From Bacillota bacterium (lineage in GTDB: Bacteria; Bacillota; Clostridia; Christensenellales; Aristaeellaceae): 64,000 nt of DNA. The translations under genes and the position numbers were made by a program. Of the stretch, positions 24,734 to 32,679 are shown piece after piece. Below the pieces are notes generated by a model. That model worked only from the letters and a program-made list of their open reading frames with translations. It did no database searches and was not told the origin of the DNA. The stretch lies in contig JAFADG010000041.1 of assembly GCA_023425025.1 (NCBI GenBank), positions 112,532 through 176,531 on the forward strand, read 5' to 3'. Every line of letters starts with the position of its first letter. The stretch's first letter is position 1.

Positions 24734-25969
24734 ATGGATTTGATGAAGACGCTGCTTGTGTATATGTCGCTGGTTTTTTCCAGCTCGGTTGTAACCGCGC
24801 CACTGCCCAGCAATATCCCGCCGGCGGCCATCTCTCCCACGCCTACCGCAGTTGCGGCAACACCCACGCCCTCGCCGACGCCCACCGTAAAGCCAACGCC
24901 CACACCCCGGCCGACGCCGGACATCACGCCTTCCGCGGAGTACAAGACGCTGTCCGTCGGCTCCAGGGGGGAAGCGGTGAAAAAGCTGCAAAGGCGGCTG
25001 GCTGAGCTGGGCTACCTGACCGGCACGGTGGACGGCGCGTTCGGGAACCAGACAAAGCGCGCCGTGGAGCGCTTTCAGTATTACAATGGTTTAAGTGTGG
25101 ACGGCGTTGCCGGACAGCGCACGCAGACGATTCTGTATGAAAGCACGGAGGTCGTCTTCGCGCCTGTGGACGTGACGCCCACGCCCAGCCCGAAGCCTAC
25201 CTTAAAGCCGACCAATACGCCGGCGCCTACCGCAACCGCGACCATAGCGCCTACGCCTACCGTTTTCATAACGCCCAGCCCGACACCTACACCGGAACCG
25301 ACAGCAGCGCCTACGATCGCTTCTACAGAAGCGCCGACGGCAGCCCCTACGGAAGCGCCGACAGTCGCTCCCACGGAGGCTCCTACAGTCGCACCCATAC
25401 CAACGGAAGCCCCAATAACAGCTCCTACAGAGGTTCCGGTGGAGACGCCGGCCATCACGCCCTCGCCTGAAGTAACGGAAACACCGGTGCAAACGCCGAC
25501 CGAAACGCCGCCGATCGTATTGGGCGAGCTTTTACCGGTTGAGAATTCAAGCATATATGCCAACGGCACGCTGCTGGTGGATGAGTTTGACCAAACCGTA
25601 CCCTTCTCCCGCAGAGCGCCGGAAGAAGTATTGGTGCCCTTTACAACCCTGGCCCGTTTGATGAGCTGGGTCACCGTGGTGGATAACGGAAATATGGATG
25701 AATATTCTGTGGAGGCCGGCGGATATTTGCTGGAAGTGGCCTATATCCGGGATGAAGCGGGCATCGTCCAAAGCGTGGAGTTTAAGACGGACAGCCTGCC
25801 GGTGGAACTGCTGGCGGAGCAGGCGACGGTTGTGGGAAGCGAGCTGTATGTAAGGCCCGAAGTCCTGACGGCGCTTTTGAATGCCCAGTGGAGCCTTGCG
25901 CCGGATGCGCCCGTGCTCACTTTGACCTTCCCGCCCAAGCAGACGCAAAACGCAGCCTCGCAGGGCTGA
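24734..25969 (+). CDS. Secreted peptidoglycan-binding protein with Thr/Pro-rich linkers
   Basis: About 411 residues from the ATG at 24734 (AGGAAGGG upstream). Order: signal peptide (MDLMKTLLVYMSLVFSSSVVTA), Thr/Pro linker (TPTPSPTPT repeats), a PG_binding_1 domain at about 65-130 (LSVGSRGEAVKKLQRRLAELGYLTGTVDGAFGNQTKRAVERFQ), a long TP/APTEAPT repeat stalk at about 145-265, and a C-terminal domain of about 120 residues resembling the copper amine oxidase N-terminal-like (stalk) domain. No catalytic domain. Probably anchored to the cell wall by the peptidoglycan-binding domain. The repeat makes mirror frames that are not genes. Confidence 0.85.
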   Translation: MDLMKTLLVYMSLVFSSSVVTAPLPSNIPPAAISPTPTAVAATPTPSPTPTVKPTPTPRPTPDITPSAEYKTLSVGSRGEAVKKLQRRLAELGYLTGTVDGAFGNQTKRAVERFQYYNGLSVDGVAGQRTQTILYESTEVVFAPVDVTPTPSPKPTLKPTNTPAPTATATIAPTPTVFITPSPTPTPEPTAAPTIASTEAPTAAPTEAPTVAPTEAPTVAPIPTEAPITAPTEVPVETPAITPSPEVTETPVQTPTETPPIVLGELLPVENSSIYANGTLLVDEFDQTVPFSRRAPEEVLVPFTTLARLMSWVTVVDNGNMDEYSVEAGGYLLEVAYIRDEAGIVQSVEFKTDSLPVELLAEQATVVGSELYVRPEVLTALLNAQWSLAPDAPVLTLTFPPKQTQNAASQG

Positions 25970-25976
25970 CGCCATC

Positions 25977-26023
25977 AAAAAACCGCAGGCGCTGTAGGTT
26001 TCATGCAGCGCCTGCGGTTTTTT
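25977..26023. terminator. Strong bidirectional terminator
   Basis: An 18-bp perfect stem, AAAAAACCGCAGGCGCTG (25977-25994) with CAGCGCCTGCGGTTTTTT (26006-26023). It serves both the rightward secreted-protein gene and the leftward uridine kinase gene. Confidence 0.92.
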
Positions 26024-26033
26024 GATCCGTTTT

Positions 26034-26657
26034 TTATGCTTCCGCGTTTCTCTTCAGCAATTCATCCCGCACATATCCCGCCAATATGTCCACGATCCTG
26101 GCATTCTTTCCGCCGTGGGCCACGATCACATCCGCCTGGTTGATGTAGTTGCGGATATAGCGGTCGTACATGGGCTTGACGGTGGTCAGATACTGGTGGG
26201 AGATGTTGTCGATCTGCCGGCCGCGCTCCTGTATGTCGCGCTGTATGCGCCGCAAAAGGCAAATATCCGGCTCCACGCTCATGTACAGGCGAAGGTACAT
26301 CCGCTCGCACAATCGTTCGTCATAAAATACATGGATGCCTTCCAGAATGAGCACATCGCAGGGGTAAATCAATTCCTCGGAATCGGCCCGCCGGTGCTGG
26401 GTATAGTCATACCCCTTGCGGGTAATGGGCTGGCCGTTAAGCAGCGTTTCCATGTCACCCAGCAGCAGATCGTGGTCAAAGATTTGGGGCTCGTCGTAGT
26501 TGATCAGGCAGCGTTCTTCAAAGGAAAGCGCCGGATGGTCCCTATAATACGCATCCTGGTTGATGACCAGGCACTTCACGCCAATAGAGCAGCTCAATTC
26601 CTCCGCCAGGGTGCTCTTTCCGCTGCCGCTGGCGCCGCATATGCCGATAAATAACAT
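26034..26657 (-). CDS. udk: Uridine kinase
   Basis: A 207-residue P-loop kinase: Walker A in GICGASGSGKST, INQDAYYRD (substrate Asp/Tyr region), YDEPQIFDHDLL, ILEGIHVFYDERL and the LID-type RIQRDIQERGR typical of uridine/cytidine kinase (UMP/CMP from nucleoside and ATP/GTP). The ATG at 26657 follows GGGAGAGGATACA; the upstream open frame to 26774 is not used. A pyrimidine salvage role fits; psuK-psuG, which release uracil, occur elsewhere in the window. Confidence 0.88.
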   Translation of the reverse strand: MLFIGICGASGSGKSTLAEELSCSIGVKCLVINQDAYYRDHPALSFEERCLINYDEPQIFDHDLLLGDMETLLNGQPITRKGYDYTQHRRADSEELIYPCDVLILEGIHVFYDERLCERMYLRLYMSVEPDICLLRRIQRDIQERGRQIDNISHQYLTTVKPMYDRYIRNYINQADVIVAHGGKNARIVDILAGYVRDELLKRNAEA

Positions 26658-26716
26658 TGTATCCTCTCCCATTCCTTGTACACAATAGCGCAGGTCCAAC
26701 GGCGTGTCAAGAGAAA

Positions 26717-26791
26717 ACATGCGTGTTTTGACGCATGTCAAAAGACAAAAGCGACATGAATCGGCATGTTCCAACTGTTACAAAATGTAAC
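26717..26791. promoter_or_regulatory. Two palindromes between udk and the GH18 gene
   Basis: ACATGCGT (26717-26724) and ACGCATGT (26731-26738) form one perfect dyad; GTTACA-AAA-TGTAAC (26777-26791) forms another about 45 bases further. Both sit in the divergent promoter region and could be operators for one or both genes. A TATCAT element near 26816 may be the -10 of the rightward gene. Confidence 0.45.
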
Positions 26792-26908
26792 ACTACCATG
26801 GAATATGGAAGTATGGTATCATATATGCCATGGAAACATTCGCTTTCCAGCCATACAAAAGCGGCGAAACCCCGCCAGATGGAATCAATCTTACGGGAGG
26901 GCGAGCTT

Positions 26909-28066
26909 TTGAGAAAGTTCATACGGGGGGTGCCTTTGCGCAAAGCGTGGATGGGCGCGGTTTGCCTTTTGATGGCGCTGTGCCTGCTGCCATCGGGCGA
27001 AGGTACGGCTCTTGGTACGGCGGCGTCGCCGGCGATTGCAGAAGAGAGGTTGAATACAAAAGTGATCAGCGCGTATGTGTATGACAGAGGGGACCTGAAA
27101 TTTCGGGACGAGGATGCCGGGTATCTTTCGCAAATCAACTATTCTTTCGCCCTCATCGAGAATGGGCGCGTAACCGGCGATCACTGGAACGCCATTGAAA
27201 CCTTCAAGGCGTTTATCGCAAAGCACCCGGACATCATTCCGGTGCTGGCGGTAGGCGGCTGGGGGGCGGACGGGTTTTCCCAGGCCGCATCCACCGCAAA
27301 GGGCCGGGAAACCTTTGTGGAAAGCGCCATGGAGCTGATGGACAAGCATGGCTTTTTGGGCATCGACATCGATTGGGAATACCCCGGTTCTTCTGTGGCC
27401 GGCATCGCCAGCAGCCCGGAGGATAACGACAATCTCCTGCTGCTGCTCAAAGACTTGCGTACCGCGCTGGATGAGAAAACGGCGCAGGACGGCCAAAAGC
27501 GCTATCTGACCATTGCGGTGGGCGGGTCCAAGCAGTATGCGGACAAGCTGGACTGCGTGACGATCGCCTCCTTGGTAGACCAGGTCAACATCATGACCTA
27601 TGACCTGATGGGCGGCGACAAGATTACGGGCCACCACACGGCGCTGTACGCCTCCGATTTAAAGTCGCCCAGCGGCGACGCGGCCATAAAGGCGTTTGTC
27701 CAGGCCGGCGTTCCCGGGGACAAGATCATGCTGGGCGCCGCGTTCTACGGCCGTGCCTGGCGGCAGGTGAAAAGCGAGGATCAAAACGGCCTGCATCAGG
27801 CGGCCGGCACCAGCGGAAACAAATCCTACGGCTATCCCGCCATTGTGGATCTATTAAAGGACGGCTACACGCGCTATTGGGATGAAAACGCAGGCGCGCC
27901 TTATTTGTTCAATGGCAGCACGTTCATCAGCTACGAAGATACGGAATCGATAGCCGTAAAAGGCGCATATGCCAGTGAAAATGACTTGCAGGGCGTAATG
28001 TTCTGGGAATATGGGCAGGATACGACCGGGGAGCTGCTAAAGGCGCTGTTTTCCGCTATGGAATAA
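26909..28066 (+). CDS. Secreted GH18 family glycosidase (chitinase-like)
   Basis: About 385 residues from a TTG at 26909, placed eight bases after GGGAGG. Signal peptide: basic start (LRKFIRGVPLRKAW), hydrophobic core (MGAVCLLMALCLLP), small-residue cleavage region. The mature part is a single GH18 barrel: ISAYVYDRG, VLAVGGWGADGF (second conserved motif), GIDIDWEYPG with the catalytic Glu, MTYDLMGG and MFWEYGQDT (C-terminal Trp). The first Asp of the DxxDxDxE motif is replaced by Leu (FLGIDIDWE). No chitin- or LysM-binding domain. It may act on chitin, other GlcNAc polymers or peptidoglycan. Confidence 0.85.
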   Translation: MRKFIRGVPLRKAWMGAVCLLMALCLLPSGEGTALGTAASPAIAEERLNTKVISAYVYDRGDLKFRDEDAGYLSQINYSFALIENGRVTGDHWNAIETFKAFIAKHPDIIPVLAVGGWGADGFSQAASTAKGRETFVESAMELMDKHGFLGIDIDWEYPGSSVAGIASSPEDNDNLLLLLKDLRTALDEKTAQDGQKRYLTIAVGGSKQYADKLDCVTIASLVDQVNIMTYDLMGGDKITGHHTALYASDLKSPSGDAAIKAFVQAGVPGDKIMLGAAFYGRAWRQVKSEDQNGLHQAAGTSGNKSYGYPAIVDLLKDGYTRYWDENAGAPYLFNGSTFISYEDTESIAVKGAYASENDLQGVMFWEYGQDTTGELLKALFSAME

Positions 28067-28099
28067 TGTACGGATAGCTTCTTTTCCCGGGAAATATAC

Positions 28100-28162
28100 T
28101 TGACAAAAGCATCCCTCACCGCTATAATTTAGCAAATTAACGCTTTATCATAGTAAAGCGTT
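28100..28162 (+). promoter_or_regulatory. his operon promoter with 5' hairpin
   Basis: Fully consensus TTGACA (28100-28105), 17-bp spacer, TATAAT (28123-28128). Right after the expected start point a 9-bp perfect inverted repeat AACGCTTTA (28139-28147)/TAAAGCGTT (28154-28162) lies directly before the GGAGGG ribosome binding site of hisZ. It can be an operator or a 5' mRNA hairpin. No T-box motif is present. Confidence 0.75.
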
Positions 28163-28174
28163 TTGGAGGGCAAG

Positions 28175-29392
28175 ATGAGCGCTGCCAAGGTTCAAATCCC
28201 GGAAGGGATGCAGGATATACTGTCAGGGGAATGCGTGCGCCGTCGCTGTGTGGAGCAGCAATTGCGCACGCTTTTTTCGCGCAGCGGTTTTGTGGAAATA
28301 CAAACGCCGCTGCTGGAATACTACCGTACCTTTGATGATGCTGTGTACGGCTTTGCGGCCCATCATGTGTGGAAAACGTTTGATCCAAGAGGCCGCGTTC
28401 TGGTGCTGCGGCCGGACAATACCATTCCGGCCGTTCGCATTGCCGTGTCCAGATTGAAGGATGAGCCGCTGCCCCTTCGGCTTTGCTATGTGCAAGGCGT
28501 GGCGGCCTATCCGTCGGACCGGGCTTCCATCCCCAGCGAAAGCACCCAGGCGGGCGTGGAACTGATGGGGGAAAGCAGCGTATTGTCCGACGCGGAAGTT
28601 ATCGCCCTTTCCATCGAATCGCTCAAGGAAGCCGGGCTGAAGGAATTTCAAATTGATCTTGGACAGGTGGATTTTTTCAAGGGCTTTATGCAGGAAGCGG
28701 GCCTCACGGTGGAGCAGACGGAAGAATTCCGCCGATATGTGGAAGAGAAGAACATGCTGTCTATGCAGCTGCTTTTACAGGAGTGCGCCGTTCCCGGCGA
28801 AGTGCAAAAGCGGCTGATGCAGCTGCCCCAGTTGTATGGCGGCGAATCGGTACTGGATATGGCCCAGGCGCTTACGCACAATGCGCTTTGCGAAAAGGCC
28901 ATCGATAACCTGCGCGGCATCCTTCGGGCCCTTGATGTGTACGGCTGCCGGGAATACATCAGCATCGATCTTGGCATGGTCCATGCGGTCAATTACTATT
29001 CCGGCATGATTTTCAGGGGCATTACCGGCCATTTGGGCCAGCCGCTATTATCCGGCGGCCGGTATGACGGCCTGCCCGGCCAGTTTGGCAGGGAAATGCC
29101 TGCGACGGGCTTTGGTGTATCCATCGATCTTTTGCTGCAGGCGCTGGTGCGGCAGGGGGAATCCTTTTTGGCGCCCATCCCGGATATCGCTTTGGGCGTT
29201 GCGCAGGAAGGGCTGAAAAACGCGGCCGCCTGGGCCAGGGAAAAACGACAGGCGGGGCTTTGTGTGTCGCTGTGCTACAACAGCGGCAAGGCGGAGCTTA
29301 TGCAGTGGGTGCAGGCTGGCCGTGCCAAGGCCGCGGCCATCGCCACACAGGACGGCGTTGAAATGTGGGAGGGGGCAGACGCATGGATCTGA
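28175..29392 (+). CDS. hisZ: ATP phosphoribosyltransferase regulatory subunit HisZ
   Basis: A 405-residue class II aminoacyl-tRNA synthetase paralogue, like HisRS but without tRNA ligation activity. Motif 2-like region and HisRS-type segments are visible: IPEGMQDIL start, FVEIQTPLLEYYRTFDDA, RVLVLRPDNTIPAVRIAVSRL, DLGMVHAVNYYSGMIFRGI and LLSGGRYDGLPGQFG. The ATG at 28175 follows GGAGGG; the in-frame TTG at 28163 is part of that site. It is needed by the short HisG encoded next, with which it overlaps by 10 bases. Confidence 0.92.
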   Translation: MSAAKVQIPEGMQDILSGECVRRRCVEQQLRTLFSRSGFVEIQTPLLEYYRTFDDAVYGFAAHHVWKTFDPRGRVLVLRPDNTIPAVRIAVSRLKDEPLPLRLCYVQGVAAYPSDRASIPSESTQAGVELMGESSVLSDAEVIALSIESLKEAGLKEFQIDLGQVDFFKGFMQEAGLTVEQTEEFRRYVEEKNMLSMQLLLQECAVPGEVQKRLMQLPQLYGGESVLDMAQALTHNALCEKAIDNLRGILRALDVYGCREYISIDLGMVHAVNYYSGMIFRGITGHLGQPLLSGGRYDGLPGQFGREMPATGFGVSIDLLLQALVRQGESFLAPIPDIALGVAQEGLKNAAAWAREKRQAGLCVSLCYNSGKAELMQWVQAGRAKAAAIATQDGVEMWEGADAWI

Positions 29393-30027
29393 TCACCATC
29401 GCCCTGGCCAAAGGCCGCCTGGCGGAACAGACTTTTGATCTTTTGGAAGGCATGGGCATCGACTGCAGCCTGCCCAGGAATCCCGGCCGCAAGCTGGTGC
29501 TTGATAACGCGGAGCAGGCCATACGGTTTATTCTCGTCAAGCCTTCCGACGTACCCACCTATGTGGAGCATGGCGTGGCGGATATGGGCGTCGCCGGCAA
29601 GGATACCCTGATGGAGGAGAACCGGCCGCTGTACGAACTGCTGGATCTGGGCTTTGGCAAATGCCGCCTGTGCATCGCCGGCTATCCCGGGTACCATTCT
29701 TCATCCTCCTACACAAATGAAAGGGTGGCGACAAAGTATCCCAACATCGCCAGGAATTATTTCACGGCGCAGGGGAGAAACATTCAAATCATCAAGCTCA
29801 ACGGCTCTGTGGAGCTGGGGCCCATCGTAGCCCTCAGTGACGTGATACTGGATATTGTGGAAAGCGGTTCGACCTTGCGGGCCAATGGGCTGGACGTACT
29901 GGAGGAGATTTGCACCGTCAGCGCCAGGCTGGTGGTCAACCGGGTCGCGCTCAAAACAAAACGCCGGCGGATACAGGCCATCGTGGAAGGAATAAGGGCC
30001 CAGCTTCCCGAAATCAACCAACTGTAA
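29383..30027 (+). CDS. hisG: ATP phosphoribosyltransferase catalytic subunit, short form
   Basis: A 214-residue short-form HisG, first committed step of histidine synthesis (ATP + PRPP). Motifs: ITIALAKGRLAEQTFDLLEGMGI, DVPTYVEHGVADMGVAGKDTL, and the PRPP loop DVILDIVESGSTLRANGL. It lacks the C-terminal regulatory domain of long HisG, so feedback control must come through HisZ, encoded just upstream. The ATG lies inside the end of hisZ. Confidence 0.95.
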   Translation: MDLITIALAKGRLAEQTFDLLEGMGIDCSLPRNPGRKLVLDNAEQAIRFILVKPSDVPTYVEHGVADMGVAGKDTLMEENRPLYELLDLGFGKCRLCIAGYPGYHSSSSYTNERVATKYPNIARNYFTAQGRNIQIIKLNGSVELGPIVALSDVILDIVESGSTLRANGLDVLEEICTVSARLVVNRVALKTKRRRIQAIVEGIRAQLPEINQL

Positions 30028-30041
30028 AGGAGGGAAACAGA

Positions 30042-31367
30042 ATGGTACCTATCATACCCGCATCAGACAAAAAAGCGCTGCAGGAGCGGCTGATGAACAG
30101 GAGTCAACTGGCCGATGAAGCTGTTTCCCAACGGGTCAAGGAAATCGTTGCAAAGGTCCGCGAGCAGGGCGATGAGGCGCTGCTTGCCTACACCGCCCGC
30201 TTTGACAAGGCGGTGATGACGCCTGAAACGCTGCGCGTGACCAAGGCCGAAATCGCCGCCGCCTATGAAAAGGCGGATGAAAAATGGATACACGCCATGC
30301 GGGAAGCGGCCAAGCGGATCACCGCTTTTCATGAAAAGCAAAAACAAAAAACATGGCTGGACATGGAGGAAGGCATTCAACTGGGCCAATTGATCCGCCC
30401 GCTGCAAAGCGTTGGCGTATATGTGCCCGGCGGCACCGCGGCCTATCCTTCCTCGGTGCTGATGAATGTGCTGCCGGCCAAGGTGGCCGGCGTTCAAAAG
30501 ATCGTGATGGTGACGCCGCCGGGGCCGGATGGTCTGGTTTCGTATCCGTTGACGCTGGTGGCGGCAGATATAGCCGGGGTGGATGAAATCTACAAGGCGG
30601 GCGGCGCCCAGGCGGTGGCAGCCCTGGCTTTTGGCACGCAGACCCTGCCCAGGGTGGACAAGATCGTAGGCCCGGGTAACATATATGTCGCCAACGCCAA
30701 GCGCGAGGTGTTCGGCCATGTGGGCATCGACATGGTGGCCGGCCCCAGCGAGGTGTTGGTCATCGCGGATGAAAGCGCGAATCCCGCCTTTGTGGCGGCG
30801 GACCTGCTAAGCCAGGCGGAGCATGACGCCCTGGCCGCCGTGGTGCTGGTGACGCCCAGCCAAAGCCTTGCCGAGGCTGTGAAGATGGAATTGGCAAAGC
30901 AGACACAGGCCCTTTCCCGCAGGGAAATCGCGGAGGCTTCCCTGCTGCGGTATGGCACCATTGTAGTAACGCGAGATTTGCGGGAGGCCGCGGAGGTGGC
31001 CAACGCCGTCGCGCCGGAGCATCTGGAGCTGAGCGTTGCCGATCCCTACGGGCTGCTGCCGCTTGTACATAACGCCGGAGCCATCTTCATGGGCCACTTT
31101 GCCCCGGAGCCGCTGGGCGACTATTACGCAGGTCCCAACCACGTTTTGCCCACCAGCGGCACAGCCCGGTTTTTTTCGCCGCTGTCGGTAGATGATTTCA
31201 TCAAAAAATCCAGCCTGATCTTTTACACCAAGGAAGAGCTTCAAAAGGCCGCAAAGGATATCATTTTGCTGGCCCGGCAGGAAGGGCTGGACGCTCACGC
31301 CAGGGCGGTGGCCATACGCTTTGGGCTGTCCGTGGATGAACCTTTGGGAGGTGCTTTCGATGCGTGA
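30042..31367 (+). CDS. hisD: Histidinol dehydrogenase
   Basis: A 441-residue zinc enzyme doing the last two oxidations from histidinol to histidine with NAD. Motifs: VGVYVPGGTAAYPSSVLMNVLPAKVAGV, KIVGPGNIYVANAKREVFG, the catalytic-base region VAPEHLELSV with its conserved Glu-His, and DYYAGPNHVLPTSGTARF. The ATG at 30042 has AAAGGAGGG ahead; the frame is open well upstream over hisG but that is a shadow. It overlaps hisB by 8 bases. Confidence 0.96.
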   Translation: MVPIIPASDKKALQERLMNRSQLADEAVSQRVKEIVAKVREQGDEALLAYTARFDKAVMTPETLRVTKAEIAAAYEKADEKWIHAMREAAKRITAFHEKQKQKTWLDMEEGIQLGQLIRPLQSVGVYVPGGTAAYPSSVLMNVLPAKVAGVQKIVMVTPPGPDGLVSYPLTLVAADIAGVDEIYKAGGAQAVAALAFGTQTLPRVDKIVGPGNIYVANAKREVFGHVGIDMVAGPSEVLVIADESANPAFVAADLLSQAEHDALAAVVLVTPSQSLAEAVKMELAKQTQALSRREIAEASLLRYGTIVVTRDLREAAEVANAVAPEHLELSVADPYGLLPLVHNAGAIFMGHFAPEPLGDYYAGPNHVLPTSGTARFFSPLSVDDFIKKSSLIFYTKEELQKAAKDIILLARQEGLDAHARAVAIRFGLSVDEPLGGAFDA

Positions 31368-31944
31368 GGCAAAGGTGGAAAGAAAGACCAGGGAAACAGA
31401 GATCACCCTGTCCCTTGCGCTGAACGGCGCGGGGGTTACGGCCATCGATACCGGCATCGGCTTTTTTGACCATATGCTGGATGCCTTCGCCCGGTTCGGT
31501 TTTTTGAACTTGCAAATCACCTGCAAGGGAGATTTGCGGGTGGATGGCCACCACACGGTGGAGGATGTGGGCATCTGCCTTGGCCAGGCCATACGGGAGG
31601 CGCTGGGCGGCAAACGCGGCATCCGCCGCCTGGGGCAGGCGCTGGTCCCCATGGATGAGGCGCTGGCCCAGGTTTCCCTGGATATCTGCGGCAGGTCCTA
31701 CCTTCACTTTGAGGCCGATTTCAAGGCCTCCAAATGCGGCGATTACGATACGCAGCTGACGCTGGAATTCTTCCGCGCCGTCAGCCAGCACGCGGGGATG
31801 ACGCTGCATATGGCCATTCAGCACGGGCTCAACGCCCATCACATGACGGAGGCCCTGTACAAGGGCTTTGGCAAGGCGCTGGATGAGGCGGTGTCCATAG
31901 ACCCGCGGATTACAGGCGTGCAGTCCACCAAAGGAGCGTTGTGA
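31360..31944 (+). CDS. hisB: Imidazoleglycerol-phosphate dehydratase
   Basis: A 194-residue single-function HisB with the paired metal motifs GIGFFDHMLDAFARF and HHTVEDVGICLGQA, then FFRAVSQHAGMTLHM and GLNAHHMTEALYKGFGKAL. It has no N-terminal phosphatase domain, so histidinol phosphatase must be separate. Start ATG inside the end of hisD, behind GGGAGGTGCTTTCG. Confidence 0.96.
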   Translation: MREAKVERKTRETEITLSLALNGAGVTAIDTGIGFFDHMLDAFARFGFLNLQITCKGDLRVDGHHTVEDVGICLGQAIREALGGKRGIRRLGQALVPMDEALAQVSLDICGRSYLHFEADFKASKCGDYDTQLTLEFFRAVSQHAGMTLHMAIQHGLNAHHMTEALYKGFGKALDEAVSIDPRITGVQSTKGAL

Positions 31945-32666
31945 TGGAGCGGCATGCGTTTACCCTTTATCCTGCCATTGATCTGCTGGGCGGCCGGGCG
32001 GTACGGCTGCGCCAGGGCCGCAGGGAGGATGTGACCGACTGCGGCGACCCGGTGGAGCTTGCGGCAAGATGGCGCGACGAAGGCGCCAGGTGGCTGCACG
32101 TGGTGGACTTGGAGGCGGCCTTTGACGGGCAGAGCAGCCAGGGGGAAACCATCCGGCGGATGGCGAAGGCCTTCGGGGGACCTGTGCAGCTGGGCGGCGG
32201 CATTCGCGCCATAGAGGATGTGCAGGTTCGGTTGGAGCAGTGGGGCATATCCCGCTGTATACTGGGCACGGTTGCTATCACGCAGCCGGAATTGGTGGAA
32301 AAGGCATGTATTATGTATCCCGGCAAAATCGCCTGCGGCATCGACGCCAAGGACGGGCTGGTGGCCGTCCGAGGCTGGGTGGATGTAAGCGCCGTAACGG
32401 CTGCGGAGCTTGCTACCCGCATGGAAAAATCCGGCGTGGCCGCCATCATCTATACCGATATTTCACGGGACGGCATGCTGACCGGCCCCAATGTACAGGC
32501 TAACCGGGAGCTTTCCCAAAAGGTATCCGTTCCCGTGATCGCGTCGGGCGGTATCGCATGTCTTGACGACTTGGCATTGCTCAAGAAATCCGGCTGCACG
32601 GGGGCCATCATAGGCAAGGCGCTGTATTCCGGCGCGTTTACGCTGCGTCAGGCACTTTTGGTATAG
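31944..32666 (+). CDS. hisA: ProFAR isomerase HisA
   Basis: A 240-residue (beta/alpha)8 barrel with the two-fold HisA pattern: YPAIDLLGGRAVRLRQG (first catalytic Asp), VVDLEAAFDG, VQLGGGIRAIEDV in the first half and IIYTDISRDGMLTGPN (second catalytic Asp), VIASGGIACLDDL in the second. I chose HisA over HisF because HisF begins with a KRIIPCLDV-type strand, whereas this has AIDLLGG-RAVRLRQG. The start shares a base with the hisB stop. The gene position usually taken by hisH and hisF is empty on both sides. Confidence 0.93.
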   Translation: MERHAFTLYPAIDLLGGRAVRLRQGRREDVTDCGDPVELAARWRDEGARWLHVVDLEAAFDGQSSQGETIRRMAKAFGGPVQLGGGIRAIEDVQVRLEQWGISRCILGTVAITQPELVEKACIMYPGKIACGIDAKDGLVAVRGWVDVSAVTAAELATRMEKSGVAAIIYTDISRDGMLTGPNVQANRELSQKVSVPVIASGGIACLDDLALLKKSGCTGAIIGKALYSGAFTLRQALLV

Positions 32667-32679
32667 AGGAGGGTTCATT

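Noticed and set aside
25260..25470. Possible CRISPR or tandem-repeat array
   Set aside because: The repeats are codon-based (ACxGAAGCxCC...) coding for PTEAPT units with no unique spacers. No CRISPR array was found anywhere in the window.
25081..25674. Minus-strand Val/Gly/Ala repeat protein (GASVGA-type repeats)
   Set aside because: It is the reverse of the Thr/Pro-rich stalk of the secreted protein, which has signal peptide and domain support on the plus strand.
28081..28175. His T-box or attenuator
   Set aside because: The 5' region is only about 40 bases, with no T-box sequence and no His-rich leader peptide.
31944..32666. hisF instead of hisA
   Set aside because: The N-terminal strand reads as HisA (YPAIDLLGGRAVRLRQG) and not as the HisF CLDV strand; both HisA catalytic Asp positions are present.
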